From NCBI RefSeq assembly GCF_012295525.1, contig NZ_CP051167.1, positions 5,129,501 through 5,193,500 on the forward strand: 64,000 nucleotides of DNA, written 5' to 3'. The notes under the pieces are model-generated. The model ran no database searches. It had not been told where the DNA came from and saw only the letters and a list, made by a program, of their open reading frames with translations. Origin of the DNA: Oxynema aestuarii AP17. Its GTDB lineage: Bacteria > Cyanobacteriota > Cyanobacteriia > Cyanobacteriales > Laspinemataceae. The position numbers and the translations under genes were made by a program. Of this stretch, positions 33,398 to 41,534 are shown piece by piece (within the stretch, counting starts at the first letter, position 1; the number at the start of each line of letters is the position of its first letter).

Positions 33398-36094
33398 ATG
33401 ACCCAGACTCGGGGAATCAAACCCAGCCGCGCCCTCCAATGCCTCGCCCTGGCGATCGCCGCCCTATCCCCAATTGCCGCAAGGGCGCAAGTGATTCCCG
33501 ATGGCAGCCTCCCGCAAAACTCCCTGGCCACCCCCGAAGGGGACCTCACCCAGATCCGGGGGGGAACCCAAGCCGGAAACAATCTCTTCCACAGCTTTAA
33601 AGAATTTTCAGTGGGTACCGAAGGCGTGGTCTGGTTCGACAATGCCGCCGGAATTACCAATATTGTGACCCGAGTCACCGGAGGCAAAATCTCGCAAATC
33701 GACGGCACGATCCGCGCCAACCCGGGGGCGAACCTATTTCTACTCAACCCGTCCGGGATCGTCTTCGGTGCCAACGCCCGCTTGGAGATCGGCGGCTCCT
33801 TTCTCGCCACCACAGGCGATCGCCTCCTGTTCGACGACGGCAGCATCTTTAGCGCCACAGACACCTCAACCCCTCCCCTGCTCACCGTCGCCGTACCGAC
33901 GGGGATCCAATTTGTCAACGACGGGCAATCCCCAGCCAGTCTGACCGTCCTCGGACCGGGCAATCGATTCGGGTTCGGTCCGCTCCTCGAAACCGTGCGC
34001 GACGATCGCCCCACCGGATTCGCCGTTCCTCCCGGGGAAACCTTAGCCCTGCTCGGCGATCGCATCGACATTGCCGGGGGCAACCTCACCGCCGAAGACG
34101 GCCAGATCGAATTGGGAAGCGTCAGAACGGGAACCGTCACTTTTGGCAACGAAAACCCAGCCTTCAGCTATAACGTCCGAGAATGGGGAGATACGCGCCT
34201 GAGTGGAGCCGCCTCCGTCGATGCCAGTGGCGATCGTGGCGGCAACATTCAAGTGAGAGCGCGCCACTTAGCCGTCCTCGAAGGCTCTTCGATCTTGGCC
34301 GATACCCTCGGCGCCGGACCCGGTCAAACCGTCAAATTGCAAACCAGCGAATCGATCGAATTTTCCGGCTTGACCCCCGGCGACGGCACCTTTTCGAGTA
34401 GTGCCTTCGCCTCCGTGGCCCCCGGCGCCTCCGGCAACGGCGGTCAACTCCTCATTGAAACCGATCGCCTGCGAGTTCTCGACGGCAGTATCGTCGGCGT
34501 CGATACCTTCGGTTCCGGGAACGGTGGCTTGATGTCGGTCAAAGCCCGCGACGTCGAAACCCGAACCAGTTTTTGGTCCGGTTCGAGCTTTGTAGGCGCC
34601 ACGGGAACGGGCGGCACGATCGCCATCGAAAGCGATCGCCTGCGGGTCTTAGAAGGGGCACAAATTCTCTCGTTTACTCGGGGAGAAGGCAATGCTGGAG
34701 AAGTCATTTTGCGCGCCCGCGAGTCGATCGAAGTAAGTGGCGCGGGGGTCTCCTTCGGCAGTCTATTTGCGAGTGTCGTCGTCACCACCGTCGAAATCGG
34801 AAGTACGGGCAGAGGGGGCAATCTCACCATAGAAACCGGACGTTTGATCGTGGCCGATGGCGGCGCCATTTCCACGGAAACCAACGGCACCGATCCGAGC
34901 AGCGCCGCCGGAGTGCTCTCCATCACTGCGACCGAATCGATCGACGTCTTCGGCCAGAATGAAGAAGGATTGCCCTCCGCCATTTCGACCAATGCCAATT
35001 TCGACGCCCCCGGCGCCGATTTGACCATCGAAACCGGGCGCTTGCGGGTTGCCGATGGCGGTCAGATCGGCTCCGGCAGCTTTGGGGCGGGCAATGGCGG
35101 CACCCTCACCATTCGCGTCAACGGCCCGATCTCGCTCAGTGGCACTGCAGCAGAGTTGGAATTTCGCGATCGCCTGTTCTTCACCGACGACTCGGGAACT
35201 CGCTTCCCCAGTGGCTTATTTGCGTCCTCGCAAGGGGCGGGCAATGCGGGAAACTTAACCATTGAAGCCCAATCGTTCTCGGCGGATAACCGTGCTGAAG
35301 TCACCGTGAGCAGTTCGAGTACCGGGCAAGCGGGGAGTCTCGAATTAATCGCGGAAACGGTCGATTTAGACACTCAGGCGCTCCTGCGAGCCGATAACAG
35401 CGCCGGGTTGGGTAATATTAGACTGTCCGCTCGCGATTTACGCTTGCGCGGTAACAGTCAAATTTCGACCAATGCCCGAGGGCTAGACGACGGGGGAAAT
35501 TTGACGATCGCCACTCAGAATTTAGTCGCCCTCGACAATAGCGATATTACCGCCAACGCGGTCAACAGTGCCGGAGGACGCATCAGTATCAGTGCCGAGG
35601 GCATTTTCGGTACCGAACTGCGATCGCAACCGACGGCGGCGAGCGATATTACCGCTTCTTCCGAACTCGGCGCCAATTTTAGCGGCGAAGTGCGTTTAGA
35701 AACGCCGGAATTCGATCCGAGGACGGGATTTTTAAAAACGTCGCCGCAATTACTGTCTGCGTATCGGTTACAACTGGCAGGTTGTGCCGCCCCGGAGCAA
35801 AATCAATTTACGATTACTGGAAGCGGAGGATTGCCGGAAAATCCGATCGCGCCGATCCGCGCTCACAGCTTATGGAACGACCTGCGCGACATTCCCGAAG
35901 AGTCTAACGCCTCGCCATTGACCCATGAAGGCGATCGCCCTGTTCGTACTGCGTCTGCGCCTCCAACCCTTGAGGCCACCGGGTGGGTCACCAATGACAC
36001 CGGAGGAGTGGAACTGGTCGCTTCGGGTCCCAATCGCGTCAATTTTTCTCGCTTGAACCCTCAAATTTCGGATATCGTCCCTGCTTGTCGTTGA
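33398..36094 (+). CDS. Two-partner-secretion exoprotein (filamentous haemagglutinin-like TpsA)
   Basis: 898 aa from ATG before TQTRGIKPSRAL; a signal peptide (LQCLALAIAALSPIAARA) follows directly. Residues about 30-140 are the TPS secretion domain: NNLFHSFKEFSVGTEGVVWF, TRVTGGKISQIDGTIRANPG, ANLFLLNPSGIVFGANARL. A long beta-helix follows, with repeats such as GNGGQLLIETDRLRVLDGSI and GNGGTLTIRV. The C-terminal ~60 residues differ. It should be exported through an outer-membrane TpsB (Omp85-like) pore and sit on the surface. No tpsB gene is in the window. The many internal repeats suggest growth by duplication. Confidence 0.9.
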   Translation: MTQTRGIKPSRALQCLALAIAALSPIAARAQVIPDGSLPQNSLATPEGDLTQIRGGTQAGNNLFHSFKEFSVGTEGVVWFDNAAGITNIVTRVTGGKISQIDGTIRANPGANLFLLNPSGIVFGANARLEIGGSFLATTGDRLLFDDGSIFSATDTSTPPLLTVAVPTGIQFVNDGQSPASLTVLGPGNRFGFGPLLETVRDDRPTGFAVPPGETLALLGDRIDIAGGNLTAEDGQIELGSVRTGTVTFGNENPAFSYNVREWGDTRLSGAASVDASGDRGGNIQVRARHLAVLEGSSILADTLGAGPGQTVKLQTSESIEFSGLTPGDGTFSSSAFASVAPGASGNGGQLLIETDRLRVLDGSIVGVDTFGSGNGGLMSVKARDVETRTSFWSGSSFVGATGTGGTIAIESDRLRVLEGAQILSFTRGEGNAGEVILRARESIEVSGAGVSFGSLFASVVVTTVEIGSTGRGGNLTIETGRLIVADGGAISTETNGTDPSSAAGVLSITATESIDVFGQNEEGLPSAISTNANFDAPGADLTIETGRLRVADGGQIGSGSFGAGNGGTLTIRVNGPISLSGTAAELEFRDRLFFTDDSGTRFPSGLFASSQGAGNAGNLTIEAQSFSADNRAEVTVSSSSTGQAGSLELIAETVDLDTQALLRADNSAGLGNIRLSARDLRLRGNSQISTNARGLDDGGNLTIATQNLVALDNSDITANAVNSAGGRISISAEGIFGTELRSQPTAASDITASSELGANFSGEVRLETPEFDPRTGFLKTSPQLLSAYRLQLAGCAAPEQNQFTITGSGGLPENPIAPIRAHSLWNDLRDIPEESNASPLTHEGDRPVRTASAPPTLEATGWVTNDTGGVELVASGPNRVNFSRLNPQISDIVPACR

Positions 36095-36167
36095 AGGGGA
36101 CAAGCCGCTTCTTCCCCCAGTCCGTAGCCCGAGGATCTTCCTCTCTGACGCTAACATCTAAAATCTT

Positions 36168-37310
36168 TCATCCTTCGATCGCCTCGTCGCCGATCGCTTC
36201 GCCATGCGATCGCGCTGGTGAATCCTCTGGATGGGAGCGATCTGGGGATTCTCCATCGGTATCGACCATTCCTTTGATAAATTGAGGGGGTTTGTTCCAG
36301 CGATCGAGGATGTCTTTAATTAAAACTTCTTGCAACCAAACTTGAGCCACTACGGTGAGAGGTAGGGCTAAAAATAAACCTAAAAAGCCGAAAAAGGTCA
36401 CGAAAAAGACTTGCGCGAGTAAGGTGACGGCGGGCAACAGAGACACTTGTTCCGCCATCACGTAAGGGGTGAGAAAATTGCTCTCTGCTTGTTGGATAAA
36501 AATGTAGAGAATTAAAACGGCGAGGGTTTTCCAAGGGGCATCGAGGAGGGCGATCGCCATAGGCGGAATGACGCTCAATCCCGGACCGATATTCGGAATA
36601 AACGTTAGAATTCCCGCTAAAATGCCGTTAGCTAAAGACAGACGCACCCCGAGAATGGTCAATCCCAGCCAGCTAAACGTAGCAATCACGAGCATATTAA
36701 ATAAAATCCCCACCAGCCAACCGCCGAGGGCGACTTCGCAACGATCTAAAATGCCCTCGACTCGGCGCCTGTAGAAGGAAGGAAATAAGCGCACGAAGGC
36801 ACGACGGTAGGCGGCGGGATTGACTAAAAACATCAGCGACAGGACGACAACTAACAGAGAACTGAGCATGACGCCCAAGGTGCCACTGACGACATTTCCC
36901 GCCCGTTCAAATAGTTGATTGATTAAGGCGGGAAATTGTCCGGTAATCGTATCGAGATCGGGTAGGTATTGTTTTAAATCTCGGGGAACCCGGGTACGAA
37001 AACGATCGAGCCAGTTATTGAGTTCTTCTATGCCTAATTGAAGCAGTTGGATTAATTGTTGGAATTGTTCGGCAAAGGGCGGCACGATCAACCAGAAAAA
37101 GCCTGTCAGAATGACGAACAATAAGGTAATGGAAATCAGAACTGCCCAACCGCGTTTAATATGGAATTTTTGTAAGTAGCGCGCGAGTCGATTGAGGGCA
37201 GTTGCCAGGACGACGGCAGCAAAGACAAGAAGTAAAACTTGGCGAATTTGCCAGAGAATATAAAGGGAAATAAGTAAGCTTAAAAAGCCGATCCATTGAC
37301 CTAGATTCAC
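36168..37310 (-). CDS. AI-2E family transporter (PerM-like)
   Basis: 380 aa, about eight membrane segments: IGFLSLLISLYILWQIRQ, VLLLVFAAVVLATALNRLA, GWAVLISITLLFVILTGFFW and more in the C-terminal half (GILAGILTFIPNIGPGLSVI, the family's best-kept motif, then VTLLAQVFFVTFFGFLGLFL). Members export varied substrates and few have known roles; the autoinducer link is not general. The C-terminal 25 residues are charged. It is convergent with the exoprotein gene and has no operon partner. Confidence 0.9.
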   Translation of the reverse strand: MNLGQWIGFLSLLISLYILWQIRQVLLLVFAAVVLATALNRLARYLQKFHIKRGWAVLISITLLFVILTGFFWLIVPPFAEQFQQLIQLLQLGIEELNNWLDRFRTRVPRDLKQYLPDLDTITGQFPALINQLFERAGNVVSGTLGVMLSSLLVVVLSLMFLVNPAAYRRAFVRLFPSFYRRRVEGILDRCEVALGGWLVGILFNMLVIATFSWLGLTILGVRLSLANGILAGILTFIPNIGPGLSVIPPMAIALLDAPWKTLAVLILYIFIQQAESNFLTPYVMAEQVSLLPAVTLLAQVFFVTFFGFLGLFLALPLTVVAQVWLQEVLIKDILDRWNKPPQFIKGMVDTDGESPDRSHPEDSPARSHGEAIGDEAIEG

Positions 37311-37461
37311 GGGCGATCGCTCCTGACAACGATTTGATAAGGATTTGATAAAGAGGGGGTAGATGGCGATCGCGCAGTTGCGACCGTCAACCCATGAATG
37401 AGTGATAAGAAGTTATGAAAATATCGGATTGAGACCGTACCGGATTGACGAAAAGATCGGT

Positions 37462-37653
37462 CTATTCTCCTCGTTGTTGCCACATGCGCCAACTCAGGAG
37501 AAGGGCTAAAATGGCGGGCGGGGTAAAAACACCGATCGCCGCGATCGTCGCCGTTGCAGGAAGCGCAAACTGTGGACCGACCCATTTAATCGCCACGGAG
37601 AGAACCGCCGAGGCGACGATCACTTTTAGAATAAATCCCACTGTACTATCCAT
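37462..37653 (-). CDS. Small 63-aa membrane protein
   Basis: Two hydrophobic segments, VGFILKVIVASAVLSVAIKW and TATIAAIGVFTPPAILALLL, end in a short basic tail SWRMWQQRGE. The composition and the motif KWVGPQF look like a conserved cyanobacterial protein, but no function is known to me. It lies upstream of the AI-2E permease gene on the same strand, about 150 bp away. Confidence 0.65.
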   Translation of the reverse strand: MDSTVGFILKVIVASAVLSVAIKWVGPQFALPATATIAAIGVFTPPAILALLLSWRMWQQRGE

Positions 37654-37759
37654 TGGCCAGCAATCCTGATTCTCCTGATATTTTATTTAGATTTGATTGA
37701 AATTTGATTGAGATTCTCTCGAACTTCTCTGGGTTTTACTGAAAGTCCCTCTCGCCGTT

Positions 37760-37903
37760 TCAGGGAAGTAGTTTCTCGATTTCCTCGACCCATCGGCGTC
37801 GTTCGCGGTGTTCTAATTTTAAAATCTCCGCTAACGACCAGTGAAAATAAAAGGCGATCGCGGCTACCTCCTCGTAGAGGAGATCCAAGGGGTAGCCTAC
37901 CAT
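37760..37903 (-). CDS. 47-aa phage-tail-associated small protein (DUF6760-like)
   Basis: Sequence starts MVGYPLDLLYEEVAAIAFYF and ends in HRERRRWVEEIEKLLP. The pattern YPL..LYEEVA.IA...HWS...IL..EH.ERR.WV matches, from memory, small proteins coded in phage-tail and contractile-injection clusters (DUF6760). Its ATG overlaps the last codons of the upstream gene by 7 bases (ATGGTAG), so translation is probably coupled. In tail clusters a pair like this may act as tail-assembly chaperones. No sheath, tube or baseplate gene is in the window. Confidence 0.7.
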   Translation of the reverse strand: MVGYPLDLLYEEVAAIAFYFHWSLAEILKLEHRERRRWVEEIEKLLP

Positions 37904-38217
37904 TCCCCCAGTTCGGAAAACCTCACTAATTCTTGATTGAGTTCGTTAAACTGTTCTTGCAGGTAAATAAAGTCTGCTAAAAACAATTCTTCTAACTGTT
38001 GGGGAGTGATTCGATCGAGGGTTCCCAACTCGACGATCGCCCGCGAAAGTATTACGAAAGTCGCATAAGCGGGCTCCTCCCGAACCCGGCGATCGCGGGT
38101 CACGTAGATTTCGTCTTCTCCAGTTATCGGACGCATTGTACCGTGACGGTGAAGGCGACCGCTTGCATCAATAACTCCTTTAGGAAGAGTAAACTCAATT
38201 TCTCGATCGAGCATCAT
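37897..38217 (-). CDS. Phage tail-assembly-like protein, orphan
   Basis: 106 aa. REIEFTLPKGVIDASGRLHR, HGTMRPITGEDEIYVTRDRR, AYATFVILSRAIVELGTLDR and ITPQQLEELFLADFIYLQEQ follow the pattern of small tail-assembly proteins found in contractile-tail clusters just before a DUF6760 gene. Soluble, about half charged. Its stop codon overlaps the start of the 47-aa gene. Outside a tail cluster it may be a relic, or a partner for a tail-like machine coded elsewhere. The family match is from memory. Confidence 0.65.
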   Translation of the reverse strand: MMLDREIEFTLPKGVIDASGRLHRHGTMRPITGEDEIYVTRDRRVREEPAYATFVILSRAIVELGTLDRITPQQLEELFLADFIYLQEQFNELNQELVRFSELGEW

Positions 38218-38381
38218 TGTGTTGCCCTTGAGTTTTATAGAAATTAGACCATAAAGATTCGGACAAGCAACGAGTTTTTCGGGTTCGGCGATCGCCTCTG
38301 ATTGCTAACCAGCGTATCCCGAAGCGATCGCCTTTCCCTTAACCCATTAAGGCGCAATTGTCGCGCGATCGAACGATTCGA

Positions 38382-39473
38382 TCAAACATTAAATCGAAAC
38401 AACATAACATCGCCTTCTTGGACGATATACTCTTTTCCTTCACTGCGAACTAACCCTTTTTCCTTCGCCGCATTCATCGACCCACTCGCGACCAAATCCG
38501 CATAGGCGATCGTTTCCGCCCGAATAAAACCGCGCTCGAAATCGGTATGAATCGTCCCCGCCGCTTGGGGGGCAGACATCCCTTCTCGAATCGTCCACGC
38601 CCGGGTTTCTTTCGGTCCGGTCGTTAAAAATGTCCGCAATCCCAACAACTTATACGTCGCGTGAATTAGAGATTGCAACCCGCCTTCTTCCACGCCCAAA
38701 GATTCGAGGAAGTCTGCCCGTTCTTCTGCCGACAAATCGACTAATTCCGATTCGACTTGCGCCGAAACCACGATTGTTTGAGCATTTTCGCGATCGCCAA
38801 ATTTGCGAACTTCTTCCACCCACTGATTGCCACTGGCTAAATCTTCTTCCGACACGTTAGCCGCGTAAATAATTGGTTTGAGCGTTAACAATTCCAACTG
38901 TTTAACTAACTCTAATTCTTCCTCGTTTAATTCCGTTTGACGAGCCGATTTTCCTTCATTGAGAACGGCGGAAATCTTTTCGAGAACGGCGAGTTCGGCT
39001 TGGGCGTCTTTATTGGCGCGGGCTTGTTTGCGAGTGCGTTCGATCCGGCGTTCGATTTGAGCCAAATCTGCTAATGCTAATTCTAAATTAATGACTTCAA
39101 TATCTCGAAGGGGATCGATCCCTCCAGAAACGTGAATGATATCGTCATTTTCAAAACAGCGAACCACCTGAACGATCGCGTCAACTTGACGAATATGAGA
39201 GAGAAATTGGTTCCCCAAACCTTCCCCTTGACTGGCTCCTTTCACCAATCCTGCAATATCGACAAACTCAATTCGCGTCGGCACAATTTGCTCGGAATGA
39301 GAAAGTTCGGCGAGCACTTGGAGGCGTTCGTCAGGAACGGCGACCACCCCTACATTCGGCTCGATGGTGCAGAAGGGAAAATTAGCTGCTTGGGCTTTCG
39401 CATTAGCTACGAGGGCGTTAAATAACGTAGATTTACCGACGTTAGGGAGTCCGACAATTCCAGCTCTTAACAT
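38382..39473 (-). CDS. ychF: Redox-regulated ATPase YchF (OBG-family)
   Basis: 363 aa. G1 P-loop AGIVGLPNVGKSTLFNALVA at the start, G3 DIAGLVKGASQGEGLGN near residue 72, and a YANVSEED stretch near 205 where classic GTPases have NKxD, explaining the known ATP preference. A coiled-coil insert at about 130-175. C-terminal TGS domain about 280-363: FLTTGPKETRAWTIREGMSA and DYVIQDGDV-like KEYIVQEGDVMLFRFNV. It binds ribosomes and is linked to stress response. The start is MLRAGIVG. 13-bp tandem repeats lie in its upstream region. Confidence 0.96.
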   Translation of the reverse strand: MLRAGIVGLPNVGKSTLFNALVANAKAQAANFPFCTIEPNVGVVAVPDERLQVLAELSHSEQIVPTRIEFVDIAGLVKGASQGEGLGNQFLSHIRQVDAIVQVVRCFENDDIIHVSGGIDPLRDIEVINLELALADLAQIERRIERTRKQARANKDAQAELAVLEKISAVLNEGKSARQTELNEEELELVKQLELLTLKPIIYAANVSEEDLASGNQWVEEVRKFGDRENAQTIVVSAQVESELVDLSAEERADFLESLGVEEGGLQSLIHATYKLLGLRTFLTTGPKETRAWTIREGMSAPQAAGTIHTDFERGFIRAETIAYADLVASGSMNAAKEKGLVRSEGKEYIVQEGDVMLFRFNV

Positions 39474-39520
39474 ATTGGCCTACAAAAATAACAAGAACAA
39501 AAGATCGACGGTGAGTTTTG

Positions 39521-39572
39521 CAGCTTAATTTTACAGCTTAATTTTGCAGCTTAATTTCACGGTGCAATTTCA
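39521..39572. repeat. Four 13-bp tandem repeats upstream of ychF
   Basis: CAGCTTAATTTTA, CAGCTTAATTTTG, CAGCTTAATTTCA and a diverged CGGTGCAATTTCA in direct succession, 48-99 bp upstream of the ychF start. They could be a protein-binding array or plain slippage. Confidence 0.7.
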
Positions 39573-39831
39573 CACCTTTAATCGTTGAGAGCGATCGTCA
39601 AACGATTGGCAAAACTACAGGTTTTCAAGCTTAACACGATCGCCAATAGTCCGTAAAACTGATGTTCGATTCGACGATTATCGATCGCGTCCAATCGAGA
39701 ACGGCCAAAGGCGAATGAAAGCGCGAAACCGCACGATTAGCGGTGATTTTAGTCCGCAGCATCGACGGGGAAATTGAGGCCGATGGCGTGACTCTCGGCG
39801 CTCGAACCCGCCGCAAACCCTCGATTCTTGC

Positions 39832-41193
39832 CTAGGGTTGGGTTGGGCGATTCCCCGCTTTGGGAACCGATTTCGGGGCGATCGAACCGTCGGGCATCAC
39901 CGTTCCGGTCAAATTGGTATTTTCGAGGTGAACGCCGCTCAAATTGGCGCCGTAAAGGCAAATCCCGCTTAAATTGGCCTGACGCAAGTCCGCTTGAGTT
40001 AAATCGGCTTGAATCAGACAACTCGGCTGAATCGAGGTGCCATCGACTTCAACCTGTAAGTCTTCCCCTTTTAAAACTAAAACAAATGGACCGATTTTAA
40101 TCGTCGCGCCGTCCGACAGGACCACCGGGCCTTCGAGTTGTTGGTCGTTGACAAAGACGCCATTGGTGCTGTTGTGGTCGCGCAAGACATATTCCCCTTG
40201 AGAATTGACGTGAATCACCGCATGACGGCGGGACACGAAGGGGGAATATAATTGGATGCTAGCTTTGGGCGATCGCCCCAACCAAATCGTCCCTTGATTT
40301 TTCAGAGAAAACGCCCGCGCCTTACTCCCTTCCCCCACCGGGGTCGAAAAATCCGCTCCGACTAAAATCGCGCGCGCCAAATTGGCCCGACTCAAATTGA
40401 CTTCCGTCAACTTCGCCTCGGTTAAATTGGCGCGGGTTAACGTCGTTTCACTTAAATTGCAATAACTCAAGTTCGTGCGGCTCAAATTGGTCTCGTTCAA
40501 ATTGGCCCGACTTAAATTACTCCCGGACAAGTCGCTGCGCGCCAAATTCGCCTTACTTAAATTGACTTCGCACAATTTGGCGTGACGCAAATCGACATCG
40601 GATAAATTTGCCCCCGGCAACTTGGCCCCGAATAACTGGGCGTTTCTCAAGTCCGCTTTTTCCAATTTGGCGTTACTTAAATCCGCATCGTACAAGTCCG
40701 CCTCGCTCAAATTGGCGCCGTTGAGTTTTGCTCCTTTAAAGTTCGCCCCGACGAGATTGGCAGATGATAAATTCGCCTCGCTCAAGTTGGCATGGGTTAA
40801 ATTGGCTTTGCTTAAATTCGCCCGACTCAAATCAGCTCCACTTAAATCGGCGCGGGTCAGATTAGCGCCGGACAAGTCCGCCAAGGTTAAATTCGCCCGA
40901 AATAAATCGGCCCGCCCCAAATCGGCGCGGGAGAGATTGGCCCGGGAGAGATTGGCACCGAAAAATTTCGTCTGAGCCAAGTTCGCCCGACCCAGATGGG
41001 CTTTTTCTAAATTGGCTCCACTTAATTTCGCTTGAGTGAGATTGGCATCGTAAAAATCGACGCCACTGAGTTCGGCATCGTACAAGTCAATCCCCATGAG
41101 CTGAGCAAACATCAGATTCGCCCGACTCAGTTGTACCCCGCGAAAATCCCTTTCTCCTGCTGCATACCGTTTGAGCAGTTCGTGAGCGTTCAT
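39832..41193 (-). CDS. Pentapeptide-repeat protein with embedded FHA domain
   Basis: 453 aa. N-terminal ~30 residues, then about 250 residues of A(D/N)LxX pentapeptide repeats (for example LSRANLSRADLGRADLFRAN) forming a right-handed beta-helix. Residues about 290-390 are an FHA domain: GTIWLGRSPKASIQLYSPFV, SRRHAVIHVNSQGEYVLRDH, NSTNGVFVNDQQL, the signature for phosphothreonine binding. More pentapeptides follow (ADLTQADLRQANLSGICLYG). No signal peptide, so cytoplasmic. It probably docks a Thr-phosphorylated partner. A serine/threonine kinase gene is not in the window. Confidence 0.92.
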   Translation of the reverse strand: MNAHELLKRYAAGERDFRGVQLSRANLMFAQLMGIDLYDAELSGVDFYDANLTQAKLSGANLEKAHLGRANLAQTKFFGANLSRANLSRADLGRADLFRANLTLADLSGANLTRADLSGADLSRANLSKANLTHANLSEANLSSANLVGANFKGAKLNGANLSEADLYDADLSNAKLEKADLRNAQLFGAKLPGANLSDVDLRHAKLCEVNLSKANLARSDLSGSNLSRANLNETNLSRTNLSYCNLSETTLTRANLTEAKLTEVNLSRANLARAILVGADFSTPVGEGSKARAFSLKNQGTIWLGRSPKASIQLYSPFVSRRHAVIHVNSQGEYVLRDHNSTNGVFVNDQQLEGPVVLSDGATIKIGPFVLVLKGEDLQVEVDGTSIQPSCLIQADLTQADLRQANLSGICLYGANLSGVHLENTNLTGTVMPDGSIAPKSVPKAGNRPTQP

Positions 41194-41489
41194 GAGTCCC
41201 CATCCTAAAATAATGCGACGATCTTAAAACTTGGGGGCAGATTTGAGAATTGAGCAGAACTTGCGAGAAGCGTCCGCTTCAAATCTGCGGTTGAAGCGAG
41301 AGATGAATCGCGAGCCAATCCTTGTGCTATAAGATTAAATCTTCTTGGAACACCAATTCCAAGGGCGAAAACCAGGGTTAACAACAGGTTCTAAAAACTT
41401 AACCCCCCTGGGGAAGACGGGTTTGGGCTTATGGAGGCTGAGTCAGACTTATAGAAAACTTGTTTTCTGGGGGCTTCGGCGGGAGAAGT
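41194..41489. other. Short non-coding stretch before the CCA gene end
   Basis: About 300 bp. It holds a small palindrome TTGGAACACCAATTCCAA at about 41346 and G-rich sequence near 41465. No gene seen. Confidence 0.35.
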
Positions 41490-41534
41490 AGGAAGCCGCG
41501 AGGGTAATCTTCGATTCAATCGGCGCTATTTCAC
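41490..41534 (+). mobile_element. Orphan right-end-like sequence at the cca stop codon
   Basis: GGAAGCCGCGAGGGTAATCT followed by TCGATTCAAT and ending TATTTCAC. The core TAATCTT(T/C)GATTCA and the TCAC ending match the right ends of the tnpB elements at 12.4, 17.9 and 53.9 kb. No tnpB lies upstream. Its end overlaps the stop codon of the CCA gene. Confidence 0.4.
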
